Positions 17,240 to 27,768 of a stretch of DNA of 41,551 nucleotides are shown piece by piece (the first letter of the stretch is position 1; each line of letters starts with the position of its first letter). Source of the DNA: Chloroflexi bacterium TSY (GTDB lineage Bacteria; Chloroflexota; Anaerolineae; Caldilineales; Caldilineaceae); assembly GCA_019217005.1 (NCBI GenBank), contig JAHBNG010000133.1:1-41551 (forward strand), read 5' to 3'. Made by a program: the position numbers and the translations under genes. The notes beneath the pieces were generated by a model, which was given only the letters and a program-made list of their open reading frames with translations, was not told where the DNA came from and searched no databases.

Positions 17240-19141
17240 ATGATCTATATGTGGCTTGACAAATTACCGCGCAAATTTACGCTTCTTATCAGCGGGTTGA
17301 TGATCTCTCTCGGAATGCTACTTGGGGTCTGGGCCATGATTCAAATGTTGATAGGGAGCCAGTTCACCGGGGGAGAAGCAACGGCCTCTGTTTCGCGATC
17401 TTTGGTTGCTGAAAACCCACCGACTCACTCCATCGCTCCTGCTCTCCACGCACCTACCTCTTCAGACTTAAATGCCGATGACTCTGCTGCATCTGATCCA
17501 ATGGTTGTCGTCCGGACAGCCGCGAATCCAACCGCAACAGAGACATCGATGCCGCGTTTGACGATCCAAATTGACTCTGCTTTAGAGGGTTCCTTTCGCC
17601 AAAAGCTCAATCAACTGGAGCTCTCCCGTTTCGATCTAATAACGAAAAGCGTCGCTTATGGGCAGGTAAACCAAACCACCATAAACGAAAGTAGCGCCCG
17701 AATATCGACCTTAGTGGTCAGTTTGAAGAGATGCCAAGGGCAAAGCAATGGACAGCCTTTTTATGAACAGATTTTTGCGGCTGCAAGCCGGTTCGACACG
17801 ATCGGTCCCTCCATCACCTTGGCTAATATTCGAGAGCTATGGGGTGCATCAACAGAGAATGATCGGGCTGTGGCGCTCGACTTTGAGGCGATTTCGGTGT
17901 TGACCAATACGCTACCTGCCCTGAACCAATTGCTTGGTAAGCCTGGTATCCTGGTCTTTGGCTTCGATACGGTGGATGAAGTGATTGCGGCAGCCCGCAG
18001 TGATCAGCCAACATTGGTGCTACTTCCCTTCGAAGAACTACACCCTATCCTGACTGTAATGACTGTGGACGGACAGAATCCAGTAGAGAATACAAACAAA
18101 TTTGATCCACGTCTTTATCCCTTGGCCGTGACCTATTTTGCCCATCGCAGCCCCATGACAAAAAGGCAGGAAGCAGAGCTAGAAAGGTTGATTGAGCAGT
18201 TACCGACTAGTAATCGCAACCCCCAACGGCTCACTGTTATTGCAATGACGGGCGTCACGGCGATGGTGCGTCAAACAGCGGCGCGGATGGATCAGTTTGG
18301 CGCAACGTGGCCAGCAGCCGTGGTTGGCTCCGAATTAGCCAAAGCAGATATCACGCATATTAGCAATGAAGTGCCGTTTGTGGAAGGGTGCGAAACCAAT
18401 ATTAGCGCCGACAATCTGATCTTTTGCAGCAAACCCGAATATTTGGACGCTTTGATGGCTACCGGCGTTGATATAATCGGGCTAACCGGAAATCATCAGA
18501 ACGATTATGGTCGGGAAGAAGCGCTAAACTCTCTGGAATTTTATGCAGATGCACAACTTCCTGTCTATGGTGGCGGAAGAAACAAAGAAGAGGCATTTGC
18601 ACCCTTCTACCTGGAACACAATGGGAATCGGTTGGCTTTTCTGGGGGCCAATAGCTACGGACCAAGATTTGCTTGGGCGACAGACAATGCACCTGGCAGC
18701 GCAGAGTTTGATCTGGCAATTATGTCCGCCACAATCCGTAGCATTAAGGAGAAAGATCTGGCTGATGTCGTCTTGGCTGAAGTACAATATCAGGAATCAT
18801 ATGGTGTTACACCTCTTTTCGATCAGCGGCAAAATTTCACTGCCTTGGTACGGGCCGGTGCTGACATTGTCACTGGTGTGCAGAGTCATGTACCTCAAGC
18901 AATGGAGTTTACACACGGCAAATTAATTCTCTATGGATTGGGCAACCTCTTTTTTGACCAAATGTACAGCAACCCCACGCGAGAGGGCTTGATTGTGAAA
19001 CACACAATATATGAAGGCCGCCACCTAAGTACGCAAATCCTGACAACCATGCTCCACGAGTATGGTCAGCCCCGTTGGGCAACACCAGAGGAACGCCGCC
19101 GCATTCTCAACCGGGTATTTAGTGCGAGTTATTGGGAGTAG
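17240..19141 (+). CDS. CapA-family protein (PGA_cap domain), divergent metal site
   Basis: A 633-residue protein with one N-terminal membrane anchor ([20 protein letters not shown]), a low-complexity linker to about residue 105, a middle domain of unclear kind, and a C-terminal CapA domain of the calcineurin-like phosphoesterase fold. Recognisable landmarks are [55 protein letters not shown] and [13 protein letters not shown]. In classical CapA/PgsA the first motif is GD-x-M and the fourth is H-x-H; here Val replaces the Asp and Gln the first His, so metal binding may be weakened. CapA proteins take part in poly-gamma-glutamate or other capsule export. This one is convergent with the remnant of the glycan locus and probably works at the cell surface. 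Start chosen as the first ATG; the linker length is uncertain. Confidence 0.8.
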   Translation: MIYMWLDKLPRKFTLLISGLMISLGMLLGVWAMIQMLIGSQFTGGEATASVSRSLVAENPPTHSIAPALHAPTSSDLNADDSAASDPMVVVRTAANPTATETSMPRLTIQIDSALEGSFRQKLNQLELSRFDLITKSVAYGQVNQTTINESSARISTLVVSLKRCQGQSNGQPFYEQIFAAASRFDTIGPSITLANIRELWGASTENDRAVALDFEAISVLTNTLPALNQLLGKPGILVFGFDTVDEVIAAARSDQPTLVLLPFEELHPILTVMTVDGQNPVENTNKFDPRLYPLAVTYFAHRSPMTKRQEAELERLIEQLPTSNRNPQRLTVIAMTGVTAMVRQTAARMDQFGATWPAAVVGSELAKADITHISNEVPFVEGCETNISADNLIFCSKPEYLDALMATGVDIIGLTGNHQNDYGREEALNSLEFYADAQLPVYGGGRNKEEAFAPFYLEHNGNRLAFLGANSYGPRFAWATDNAPGSAEFDLAIMSATIRSIKEKDLADVVLAEVQYQESYGVTPLFDQRQNFTALVRAGADIVTGVQSHVPQAMEFTHGKLILYGLGNLFFDQMYSNPTREGLIVKHTIYEGRHLSTQILTTMLHEYGQPRWATPEERRRILNRVFSASYWE

Positions 19142-19191
19142 GGTATGGCATGTAGATGATATATCCTTGGTTACTGTGTCATCGGATTGTC

Positions 19192-19212
19192 GAACAAACA
19201 GCCCGTTTGTTC
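19192..19212. terminator. Short perfect hairpin between convergent genes
   Basis: GAACAAAC (19192-19199) and GTTTGTTC (19205-19212) form an 8-bp stem with a 5-base loop, 51 bases after the CapA-family stop and before the convergent GT39 end. No T-run follows on either strand. A bidirectional stop signal is plausible but weakly supported. Confidence 0.3.
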
Positions 19213-19280
19213 AGCACCATGAACAAATAAACACCGCCACCTAGATGAAATGATGACTGGGCACCAATAAAATAAACCAC

Positions 19281-19928
19281 CTATTGAACGATCTGATTTA
19301 AAAACAGATGTGTGCCACGCGACCAATCTACGAATAGATAAAGAGAGCCACCACAATAGAGTAAAGCAAGGAGTAGAACCTGCATCATCCGATCGGAAGT
19401 CGCTTGTAGTCCATGGGCTGCCAGCAGTGCCAGTGCTGGAAACGAGAGCATAAAGTATCGATGATCCGGCAAAGTCAACAGCAAAGGGACCCATATGAGA
19501 ACGATCCAGGCCAGGATGAACCACTCTGTCCAACCGCGTCTTTTCCAAAAGGCAACCAATCCCAGCGCCATAATCGGAATCGCGTAGACGCCGAGAGCAG
19601 ATGGTAAGCGGGTTAGCAGAGTCTCCAGAGCAACTTGCGTGCCATGCTTGACACGAAGCCGGAAAAATGAAACCGAATGTTGAATTTTCGGCTTTTTTTC
19701 TGTTTGAACCCGAGGAGCTTTTGATGCCGTGTGCCCTTGGGAGGCAGCAATCTGTTGCGTAACTTTCTGTGACCGAGCCATATGCCCAGCGAACCAGTTA
19801 AGTCTCTCTTGTTGTGCGGCTAATATCCCTTGGGAATATGCAAATCCAAGCCAGATAAACAAGATCAGATTTGCGCAAAAGGCGATAATTATCAGTCTGG
19901 GAAACGTTTTTATCAGCCTTCTTTGTAA
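19281..19928 (-). pseudogene. GT39 (PMT/ArnT-like) glycosyltransferase, 3' part
   Basis: This is the C-terminal ~215 residues of the membrane glycosyltransferase whose 5' part is in the cargo. The frame runs out of IS copy C as QRRLIKTFPRLIIIAFCANL, then a helix (LFIWLGFAYSQGILAAQQ), a long hydrophilic loop rich in Lys/Gln/Ser, and paired helices (ALGVYAIPIMALGLVAFW, FILAWIVLIWVPLLLTL). The family-typical PDHRYFMLSFPALALLAAHG follows before the last helix. Joining this part to the cargo across the TTGTAA duplication, with the MITE also removed, gives a continuous 488-residue gene. Lacking the catalytic N-terminal loop, this part alone cannot be active. Confidence 0.82.
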
Positions 19929-21426
19929 CTTTACTTTCTGGTAAAAGAAAAGAGATGAGGTGAGAAATGTGACAAAAAGCGGTTAGCAGTTCATCCTAAA
20001 GGTAGAGAACCCAAAAAGGAGGAAGGAATGTTAACCGCGCCAGAAATAACTATAGCAGTACTGATGAATGTATTGCAAGTAACGCCGATGGGAACAAACG
20101 TAAATGTAATGCGTCTGATGTGGGCAATGCGGAATGGGTCGTTTCTGAAAAGTCGAGGAGCAATCCATAGCGCATTGAAAGAAAGCGGGTTTGAAGATGA
20201 GGAGCTCCGGCGAAGCTGGTGGAGCTTTCGATATGGATCATGGGATATCACAAGTCTGCTGGGGTCGTGGCAAGAAGAAGTGGAAAGGGAATGGGAGGCA
20301 AAAAAGTTAGAAGGGTACCGAGTGAAAAGCATAGATATCACAGGGTTCTGGCGACCGAAGCTGCAAGGGAAAGTGAACCGACTCTATAACTCAACGGCTC
20401 GTCGGGCATTGCCCGCGCTCATCTTTGGAGTGATGATAAGCTCGGGGGAGATAGGCGGGAAGCGAGTGCCACTGCTCAAGGCAATCATGAGATGCACGGT
20501 TGGAACAAAGGAAAGTGAGTTTCGGAAAAAGCTGCTGACAGAGACGAAGAAATCACTGGAGTCAGACGAAGTGGCGGTGGTCGATGCCGGGTTTACAATC
20601 AGAGAAATGCTAGAAAGCGGCATAGACCGATTTGTCCTGCGGGAAGCGATTAACTGCACAGTGCGCCGCAATGAGTTCCCCAAACGCAAAGAAAAAGGCA
20701 GACCACCTGAATATGGTGATATTGTGCGACCGCTCTCTCGCAGCTATAAGGGAAAGCGACTCGAGGCTACAACTCCGGACTCGTCTGGTCGCTTTCTCTA
20801 TAGTGGTCGCCTGATTTGCTATCAAGCATGGCACAATCTCGTCCCCAGAACAACCAAGGTGGATACAGCCAACCGTACCTACTCGATTTACGTCATTCAG
20901 GATCCGGCCTACAACACACCTTTGGTTTTGGCGACCGTTATGACTTTGCAGCCTGAAACCATTTATCTTGTCTACCTGGAACGCTGGCCTGTTGAACATC
21001 CCCCCTTGGCTTCCAAGCAGATGATTGGCTTACATCGTCAATTTGTTCATGCCGATGAGGCTTGTTTCCGCTTACCTGAACTGGGGCTGCTGGCTGGCAA
21101 TCTTCTTTCCCATTTAGCCGCTTCTCTTCCTCCCATACCGACTGGCTACTGGGATCGAGAGCCTCAATCCACTCCCGGCAGGCTGCGCCGTGTTCTCTCG
21201 AGTGCTCTTTTTCCAACTCCTGACCAACTCGACCCTGACTTTCGGAAAAAGGCCTCGGTTTCACACCATTTCCCTAAAGGCGTTCTCGCTCATCGCCGCC
21301 TCAATGCCGCTGCTTAAACTAGCCGAGCACTATTTTTACATTTTATCCCGGTTTTTCAGGGTGGATTCTTTTTTCTGCCCCTTTCGGTTTGCCCTTTGTC
21401 ACTCAAGCCTTTACCAGAAAGTAAAG
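19929..21426 (+). mobile_element. IS copy C (IS4-superfamily type), 1498 bp
   Basis: It has the 17-bp inverted repeats at both ends. A 6-bp duplication, TTGTAA (19923-19928 and 21427-21432), marks an original insertion inside the GT39 gene. It is the only copy with an unbroken transposase frame, and so the likely source of transposase for all five. The 5-6 bp duplications and 5'-C ends resemble the IS1634 or ISH3 branches of the IS4 superfamily; the exact family is not certain. Confidence 0.9.
20028..21317 (+). CDS. DDE transposase, intact (copy C)
   Basis: A 429-residue transposase that cuts and joins the IS ends. The catalytic triad can be proposed: first Asp in KSIDITGFWRPKLQG, second in VAVVDAGFTIREM, and Glu in YLERWPVEHPPLASK. 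The last fits Y-x2-R-x3-E-x6-K, the YREK signature of the IS4 superfamily, exactly. The start at 20028 has a near-perfect ribosome site, AAAGGAGGAAGGA. Compared with copies A, D and E it has one G fewer after residue 86, giving VEREWEAKK and an unbroken frame. Private changes (ALPALIF, VEHPPL) set it apart from the other four. Confidence 0.88.
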   Translation: MLTAPEITIAVLMNVLQVTPMGTNVNVMRLMWAMRNGSFLKSRGAIHSALKESGFEDEELRRSWWSFRYGSWDITSLLGSWQEEVEREWEAKKLEGYRVKSIDITGFWRPKLQGKVNRLYNSTARRALPALIFGVMISSGEIGGKRVPLLKAIMRCTVGTKESEFRKKLLTETKKSLESDEVAVVDAGFTIREMLESGIDRFVLREAINCTVRRNEFPKRKEKGRPPEYGDIVRPLSRSYKGKRLEATTPDSSGRFLYSGRLICYQAWHNLVPRTTKVDTANRTYSIYVIQDPAYNTPLVLATVMTLQPETIYLVYLERWPVEHPPLASKQMIGLHRQFVHADEACFRLPELGLLAGNLLSHLAASLPPIPTGYWDREPQSTPGRLRRVLSSALFPTPDQLDPDFRKKASVSHHFPKGVLAHRRLNAAA

Positions 21427-22471
21427 TTGTAAAACAAAATAGCAAAGGACAACCGGTGCCATAAGCACCATGGTATATTTTGTCACGAGACCTAAGCCCA
21501 AGGCGAAGCCAGCAGCAATGGCCCGTTGATACGATTGATTCCGGAGAGCGATGACGCCAAAGTAGAGGCCCAAGAGTGCAAAAAAGGTGACTTGAATATC
21601 CAGCATGCTTGTCGTGCCCAGCCGCAGAAACAGCGGAAAGGTGGCAAATGCAAAGGCGGCCAGGACACCTGTTGTTGCATCGTAGAAGATGCGTCCCAAT
21701 TGATACGTCAATACAAGAATGCCAAGCGCAAAAAACAACGTGACGAATCGGGCATAGAGCAAGTGAACACCGAAGAGTTCGTAGACAAAACCATTCAGCA
21801 GGACAATGAACGGTGGATGCTGCGCACCGAGCCATTTGAGTTGTACATACTCAGTAGATCCAAATTTCAGGTTTTGAGAGAGAATTCTGGCGAAACAGTT
21901 GACATAAATACAAATTTGCCGGTCGATATCTAGTTTTTGCGTTAGATTTGGGCGATTTTCAGATATGAAATAGGTTGTTTTCTGTAACCGAAATCTGAAT
22001 AAATGACTCCAAAATCCCTGCAATCTCGACTGAAAATAGCCAAAAACGCCAAATTTGGATCTACTGATACTGGTCAAAAAAAGTGCTCACCCCTTCTTCT
22101 GCAATGAGTTTAGACGCACGGTGGGACATCTCCTCATCAAATGGCCATATCCGCTGATAGTTCGCATAGAGGATTCCGACAAGCAAGACGCCAATACATA
22201 AACCGATCAGCCATCGAGTTGGATATCTCAATAAGCTTTCTTGCCACGAAGCCAGGATCTGCTGATGACGCAAGGGCAGAAACAGAAAAAACAGTCCGAT
22301 GATCAGCGTAAAGCCCATCAGGATCGGGACTTTGATGCTCGTGGCTGCGCCCGTAAACCACATCGCACCAAGCCAGCCCACCTGCAAAAACATCATCAGC
22401 AAGCGCAGATAAAAGGTCAATCGGCCCCCGTTACTTGATTGCGCCATTTTTTGGATTCCCATTATATTCAT
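21427..22471 (-). pseudogene. GT39 glycosyltransferase 5' part, split by MITE (cargo copy 2)
   Basis: This carries the same content as the fragment at 14172-15216: start coupled to GT2 by ATGA, MITE-beta at 21852-22066, and truncation by IS copy C at 21427. It faces the 3' part at 19281-19928 across IS copy C. Together these are the original gene, interrupted twice. Confidence 0.85.
21852..22066 (-). mobile_element. MITE-beta, 215 bp (cargo copy 2)
   Basis: The same element as at 14577-14791, with the same terminal repeats and flanking AGTAT (ATACT on this strand). Confidence 0.88.
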
Positions 22472-23352
22472 TTCCTCTTCCTCACTTCCCAAAAGAAGCC
22501 GAAGGCATTCGCCACCTGGGAAACAAAGAGCAACCCGACCAGCAGCCATGTCCACCAACCCAACTCTTGGCGAAATGGATAGCGTAATAAGTTGCGATAA
22601 AACGATAGCGGCTCTGGCCTCACATGTGACTGACCTCGGCTGCTGCGCAACTGATGAAAATGAAACGCCCCGCGACCATAATTGAAATGCTGCCGCCAGA
22701 AGCTGCGCAGGTTCATGTCATGGAAATGATAGACGACCAGTTGCGGCGCGTAGATCATGTTGCGTTCTTCATGCTGCCAGCGGTCGCATAGTTCGCGGTC
22801 CTCTCCCGCAGCAAGCGGGAAGCTTGTATCGAATCCGTTCGATGCTTTGAACTGTTCGGCGGGCACAACCAAGTTGTTTGAGGTAAAAAATATTGTTTTC
22901 TCCGGATCTGTATTGAAATAGCTATAGAGATAATCGATCAGTAGTTGGCTGGCGGTTGCATAGAGATTGTTGGGCAGCCCATTGATGGTACGTCCACCGA
23001 TCATTGCGTCTGGTTCATCCTGAATGCAACGGGCCAGTTTTGTCAAGTAGTCTGGTGCTAACGTACAATCATCATCTGTAAAGATGAGATGTTTTCCCTT
23101 GGCATGGCCGGCACCTGTATTGCGTGCGGTGGCTGGCCCACTATTTTCCTGGCGCAGGATAGTTGTACTGATTCGGTGCCGACAGTCTTCTGGAACTGGG
23201 AGCGCAGGCACGTCGCTACCATCGCTAACCACAATCACTTCAAATTGATCGGAAGGATAGGCGATATTGGTCAGCGACCCAAGGCACCGCTTCAACTGTA
23301 CAGGACGAGCATAGGTAGGAATTATGATAGAAAAGTGTATACGTTCAGACAT
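22468..23352 (-). CDS. GT2 glycosyltransferase (cargo copy 2)
   Basis: The protein has the same sequence as the product of 13291-14175, with FSIIIPTYARP, LIFTDDDCTL and AAGEDRELCDRW all present, so it is predicted to be functional. It lies in the array between IS copies C and D, downstream of the intact GT4 in the native gene order. Confidence 0.88.
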   Translation of the reverse strand: MSERIHFSIIIPTYARPVQLKRCLGSLTNIAYPSDQFEVIVVSDGSDVPALPVPEDCRHRISTTILRQENSGPATARNTGAGHAKGKHLIFTDDDCTLAPDYLTKLARCIQDEPDAMIGGRTINGLPNNLYATASQLLIDYLYSYFNTDPEKTIFFTSNNLVVPAEQFKASNGFDTSFPLAAGEDRELCDRWQHEERNMIYAPQLVVYHFHDMNLRSFWRQHFNYGRGAFHFHQLRSSRGQSHVRPEPLSFYRNLLRYPFRQELGWWTWLLVGLLFVSQVANAFGFFWEVRKRK

Positions 23353-23459
23353 CATCAATCGGTCATTTACTTGCCAACAGCATTTTGCCGTAAACTAGCG
23401 CAATCCTTACCAGTGATTCAGAATGACAGTTCAGGGCTGTTGTGGTCTATCAATTCTGG

Positions 23460-24635
23460 TCATAGAATGCTTTGATATAAGTCGATAAATCGGCTAACAA
23501 AAATTTCTTCGGTAAATTGAGCCAGTGCCACCTCGCGTCCCGCCATACCCATTTGCTCCGCGAGTGTGCGATTCTGTAACAGATTCAGCAGGACCGTAGT
23601 AAGACAAGCTACGTTATCGGGCGGGACAAGAAAACCAGTTTCACCATTGCGCACAATTTCACGCAAGCCACCTGAGTCGCTAGCCACCACTGCAATGCCA
23701 CGCATCATGGCCTCGGGCGCAACCATGCCAAAGGGTTCTGTCCAACGTGAGGGAACCACCTGTGCCCATGCCTGGCCAAAGTGTTGTTCCATCTCGGCAC
23801 GTGGCAGATGACCAAGCATGGAGACCTGCTCAGATAGCCCTTGCCCGGCAATGAGTTCTTGGAGCTTAACAATCTCTGGGCCATCTCCCGCAATAAGCAG
23901 TCTGGCTTGAGGGATTTTAGCCACGACTTGACCAAAGGCCCGAATCAATACATCAACCCCTTTCTCCCAAACTAACCGGCCAGCAAAAACGACCGTTGGC
24001 GGTGACATGAGCGGTATCGGACGTAATGGGCGAATGGGGATACCACACCAAGCAACTTCTACTGGCTCAATACCTTCCGCAATCAAGCGGTCTTTAACCG
24101 CCGCGCTGTTGGCAACAACGAGATTAAAGGCGCTGCGCCATCGCTGCCAGAGGTGCATCTGAAGCATCAGAGGGAGCCAGTCGCGCGCCGGCAGGCAGTG
24201 ATTTCGATAACAGGCGACACCCGTTGAATTGTGGCAGGGGTTGCCATCAGGCAATGTCTTATGACCCAGTGGGCAGATGGGGCGATACCAAGCCGCATGA
24301 TATAGACTTGGTATATTTTGTAGCAGCCTCAAGATCAGGGGTGAAAGCTGGGTCAGGAAAATCTTGATATGGACCACATCCGGTTGAAACTCGGCCAAGA
24401 CACGCGCCAATCGGCGCATAGCCCACGGGTTCGCCGTCTGCAATAGCGTTCGGAAACTGGACGTGGTGCCAAAACATTCATAATCAGCTAGTGTATCGCC
24501 GCCTTGGCGTTGTGCGCTGCTGGCAAAAAGGCGCGCATCGTGTCCGCGTTTTCGTAGACCATCACGCAACGACAGCATGATCAATTCGGCACCGCCAGTA
24601 GGGGTTGCGTAGTCGTTAACGAGTAGAATCTTCAT
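23460..24635 (-). CDS. GT4 glycosyltransferase (cargo copy 2)
   Basis: The protein appears identical to that of 12008-13183 over all 391 residues, with the same E-x7-E motif (EPFGMVAPE). Its start overlaps the GT4 fragment upstream. Transcription would have to come through IS copy D, whose transposase points the other way, so expression is uncertain. Confidence 0.9.
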   Translation of the reverse strand: MKILLVNDYATPTGGAELIMLSLRDGLRKRGHDARLFASSAQRQGGDTLADYECFGTTSSFRTLLQTANPWAMRRLARVLAEFQPDVVHIKIFLTQLSPLILRLLQNIPSLYHAAWYRPICPLGHKTLPDGNPCHNSTGVACYRNHCLPARDWLPLMLQMHLWQRWRSAFNLVVANSAAVKDRLIAEGIEPVEVAWCGIPIRPLRPIPLMSPPTVVFAGRLVWEKGVDVLIRAFGQVVAKIPQARLLIAGDGPEIVKLQELIAGQGLSEQVSMLGHLPRAEMEQHFGQAWAQVVPSRWTEPFGMVAPEAMMRGIAVVASDSGGLREIVRNGETGFLVPPDNVACLTTVLLNLLQNRTLAEQMGMAGREVALAQFTEEIFVSRFIDLYQSIL

Positions 24636-25227
24636 ATTGCGGATTTTTCAACAGACACTGTCGATAAACCTCATGAGTTTGTCGGCCAATTTCGTTCCAG
24701 TTAAAGCGATCTGCCTGTTGCAGATTAGATCGTCCCATAGCTGCCAAGTCCGCAGATTGGGCCTTTTGCAGCGCCTGCAGCAGACCATTTCGTTCATTAG
24801 CGTTGTAGAAGAAACAACCTTGATCCGCCAGCGTCTCGGCAATGCAGCCCACCCGCGGGGCAATAACCGCTTTACCAAACGACATTGCCAGAATCACCGT
24901 ACTGGAGGTCAGAATCTCTCGGAAAGGTAGAACGACAAGATCCGCCGCGTTCATATATAGTTGAATATCTGTGTTGGCCACATAATCCAGATAAAGATGA
25001 ATGTTCTCATGGGATCGACCACGGCTTTCTAGCAACGCTTGGGCCTCATTGCTTTCTGGTTTTCCAACAAGCAGCAGCCGCGCGTGAGGATTTTCAAGTT
25101 GCTCGAAGGCATCGATAAGATCGAAAACCCCTTTGTATGGTTGAATCCTGCCAAAGAAGAGAAAGAGCAGCTCGTCTTGTGCAAAACCAAGTCTCTCTCT
25201 GGCTTTGGATAGGCTGATCTGGTTGTC
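24616..25227 (-). pseudogene. GT4 glycosyltransferase 3' fragment (cargo copy 2)
   Basis: The same 5'-truncated fragment as at 11416-12027. The run at the KGVFDL codons has four Gs, so the true frame is open right up to the IS-D junction. It lacks a start and the N-domain. Confidence 0.85.
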
Positions 25228-25228
25228 A

Positions 25229-26722
25229 CTTTACTTTCTGGTAAAAGAGATGAGGTGAGAAATGTGACAAAAAGCGGTTAGCGTTTCATCCTAAAGGTAG
25301 AGAACCCAAAAAGGAGGAAGGAATGCTAACCGCGCCAGAAATAACTATAGCAGTACTGATGAATGTATTGCAAGTAACGCCGATGGGAACAAACGTAAAT
25401 GTAATGCGTCTGATGTGGGCAATGCGGAATGGGTCGTTTCTGAAAAGTCGAGGAGCAATCCATAGCGCATTGAAAGAAAGCGGGTTTGAAGATGAGGAGC
25501 TCCGGCGAAGCTGGTGGAGCTTTCGATATGGATCATGGGATATCACAAGTCTGCTGGGGTCGTGGCAAGAAGAAGTGGAAAGGGGAATGGGAGGCAAAAA
25601 AGTTAGAAGGGTACCGAGTGAAAAGCATAGATATCACAGGGTTCTGGCGACCGAAGCTGCAAGGGAAAGTGAACCGACTCTATAACTCAACGGCTCGTCG
25701 GGCATTGTCCGCGCTCATCTTTGGAGTGATGATAAGCTCGGGGGAGATAGGCGGGAAGCGAGTGCCACTGCTCAAGGCAATCATGAGATGCACGGTTGGA
25801 ACAAAGGAAAGTGAGTTTCGGAAAAAGCTGCTGACAGAGACGAAGAAATCACTGGAGTCAGACGAAGTGGCGGTGGTCGATGCCGGGTTTACAATCAGAG
25901 AAATGCTAGAAAGCGGCATAGACCGATTTGTCCTGCGGGAAGCCATTAACTGCACAGTGCGCCGCAATGAGTTCCCCAAACGCAAAGAAAAAGGCAGACC
26001 ACCTGAATATGGTGATATTGTGCGTCCGCTCTCTCGCAGCTATAAGGGAAAGCGACTCGAGGCTACAACTCCGGACTCGTCTGGTCGCTTTCTCTATAGT
26101 GGTCGCCTGATTTGCTATCAAGCATGGCACAATCTCGTCCCCAGAACAACCAAGGTGGATACAGCCAACCGTACCTACTCGATTTACGTCATTCAGGATC
26201 CGGCCTACAACACACCTTTGGTTTTGGCGACCGTTATGACTTTGCAGCCTGAAACCATTTATCTTGTCTACCTGGAACGCTGGCCTGTTGAACCTCCCCC
26301 CTTGGCTTCCAAGCAGATGATTGGCTTACATCGTCAATTTGTTCATGCCGATGAGGCTTGTTTCCGCTTACCTGAACTGGGGCTGCTTGCTGGCAATCTT
26401 CTTTCCCATTTAGCCGCTTCTCTTCCTCCCATACCGACTGGCTACTGGGATCGAGAGCCTCAATCCACTCCCGGCAGGCTGCGCCGTGTTCTCTCGAGTG
26501 CTCTTTTTCCAACTCCTGACCAACTCGACCCTGACTTTCGGAAAAAGGCCTCGGTTTCACACCATTTCCCTAAAGGCGTTCTCGCTCATCGCCGCCTCAA
26601 TGCCGCTGCTTAAACTAGCCGAGCACTATTTTTACATTTTATCCCGTTTTTTCAGGGTGGATTCTTTTTTCCCCCCCTTTCGGTTTGCCCTTTGTCACTC
26701 AAGCCTTTACCAGAAAGTAAAG
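25229..26722 (+). mobile_element. IS copy D (IS4-superfamily type), 1494 bp, mosaic
   Basis: It lies between the two tandem cargo copies. Its left flank is TGTCA (the left target of copy E) and its right flank TTGTAA (the right target of copy C), so it never inserted on its own; recombination between IS copies created it. Its left third carries copy-C alleles (MRNGSF, ALKESG) and the rest resembles A/E, including the extra G. Confidence 0.88.
25323..26613 (+). pseudogene. IS transposase, copy D, +1 frameshift
   Basis: The extra G at 25582-25585 (GGGG) breaks the frame after about residue 87, as in copies A and E. The catalytic motifs lie in the second frame. The ribosome site and start are as in copy C. 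Probably inactive unless a ribosome slips at this site. Confidence 0.8.
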
Positions 26723-27768
26723 TTGTAAAACAAAATAGCAAAGGACAACCGGTGCCATAAGCACCATGGTATATTTTGTCACGAGACCTAAGCCCAAGGC
26801 GAAGCCAGCAGCAATGGCCCGTTGATACGATTGATTCCGGAGAGCGATGACGCCAAAGTAGAGGCCCAAGAGTGCAAAAAAGGTGACTTGAATATCCAGC
26901 ATGCTTGTCGTGCCCAGCCGCAGAAACAGCGGAAAGGTGGCAAATGCAAAGGCGGCCAGGACACCTGTTGTTGCATCGTAGAAGATGCGTCCCAATTGAT
27001 ACGTCAATACAAGAATGCCAAGCGCAAAAAACAACGTGACGAATCGGGCATAGAGCAAGTGAACACCGAAGAGTTCGTAGACAAAACCATTCAGCAGGAC
27101 AATGAACGGTGGATGCTGCGCACCGAGCCATTTGAGTTGTACATACTCAGTAGATCCAAATTTCAGGTTTTGAGAGAGAATTCTGGCGAAACAGTTGACA
27201 TAAATACAAATTTGCCGGTCGATATCTAGTTTTTTGCGTTAGATTTGGGCGATTTTCAGATATGAAATAGGTTGTTTTCTGTAACCGAAATCTGAATAAA
27301 TGACTCCAAAATCCCTGCAATCTCGACTGAAAATAGCCAAAAACGCCAAATTTGGATCTACTGATACTGGTCAAAAAAAGTGCTCACCCCTTCTTCTGCA
27401 ATGAGTTTAGACGCACGGTGGGACATCTCCTCATCAAATGGCCATATCCGCTGATAGTTCGCATAGAGGATTCCGACAAGCAAGACGCCAATACATAAAC
27501 CGATCAGCCATCGAGTTGGATATCTCAATAAGCTTTCTTGCCACGAAGCCAGGATCTGCTGATGACGCAAGGGCAGAAACAGAAAAAACAGTCCGATGAT
27601 CAGCGTAAAGCCCATCAGGATCGGGACTTTGATGCTCGTGGCTGCGCCCGTAAACCACATCGCACCAAGCCAGCCCACCTGCAAAAACATCATCAGCAAG
27701 CGCAGATAAAAGGTCAATCGGCCCCCGTTACTTGATTGCGCCATTTTTTGGATTCCCATTATATTCAT
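26723..27768 (-). pseudogene. GT39 glycosyltransferase 5' part, split by MITE (cargo copy 3)
   Basis: The same fragment as in copies 1 and 2, truncated by IS copy D. An extra T inside the MITE portion does not change the host frame after the MITE is removed. Not functional. Confidence 0.85.
27148..27363 (-). mobile_element. MITE-beta, 216 bp (cargo copy 3)
   Basis: Same terminal repeats and flanking target as in the other two cargo copies, with one extra T in an internal T-run. Confidence 0.87.

Larger units (their letters stand above)
21427..25228 (-). repeat. Glycosyltransferase cargo, copy 2 of 3
   Basis: This is the reverse complement of 11415-15216, of the same length (3802 bp). It lies between IS copies C and D and is followed by a third copy in the same orientation, so copies 2 and 3 form an IS-separated tandem duplication. 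Confidence 0.9.

Noticed and set aside
20028..21317. Assigning the amplified IS firmly to the IS1634 or ISH3 family
   Set aside because: The YREK spacing and 5-6 bp duplications fit the IS4 superfamily, but naming the branch needs a database comparison.
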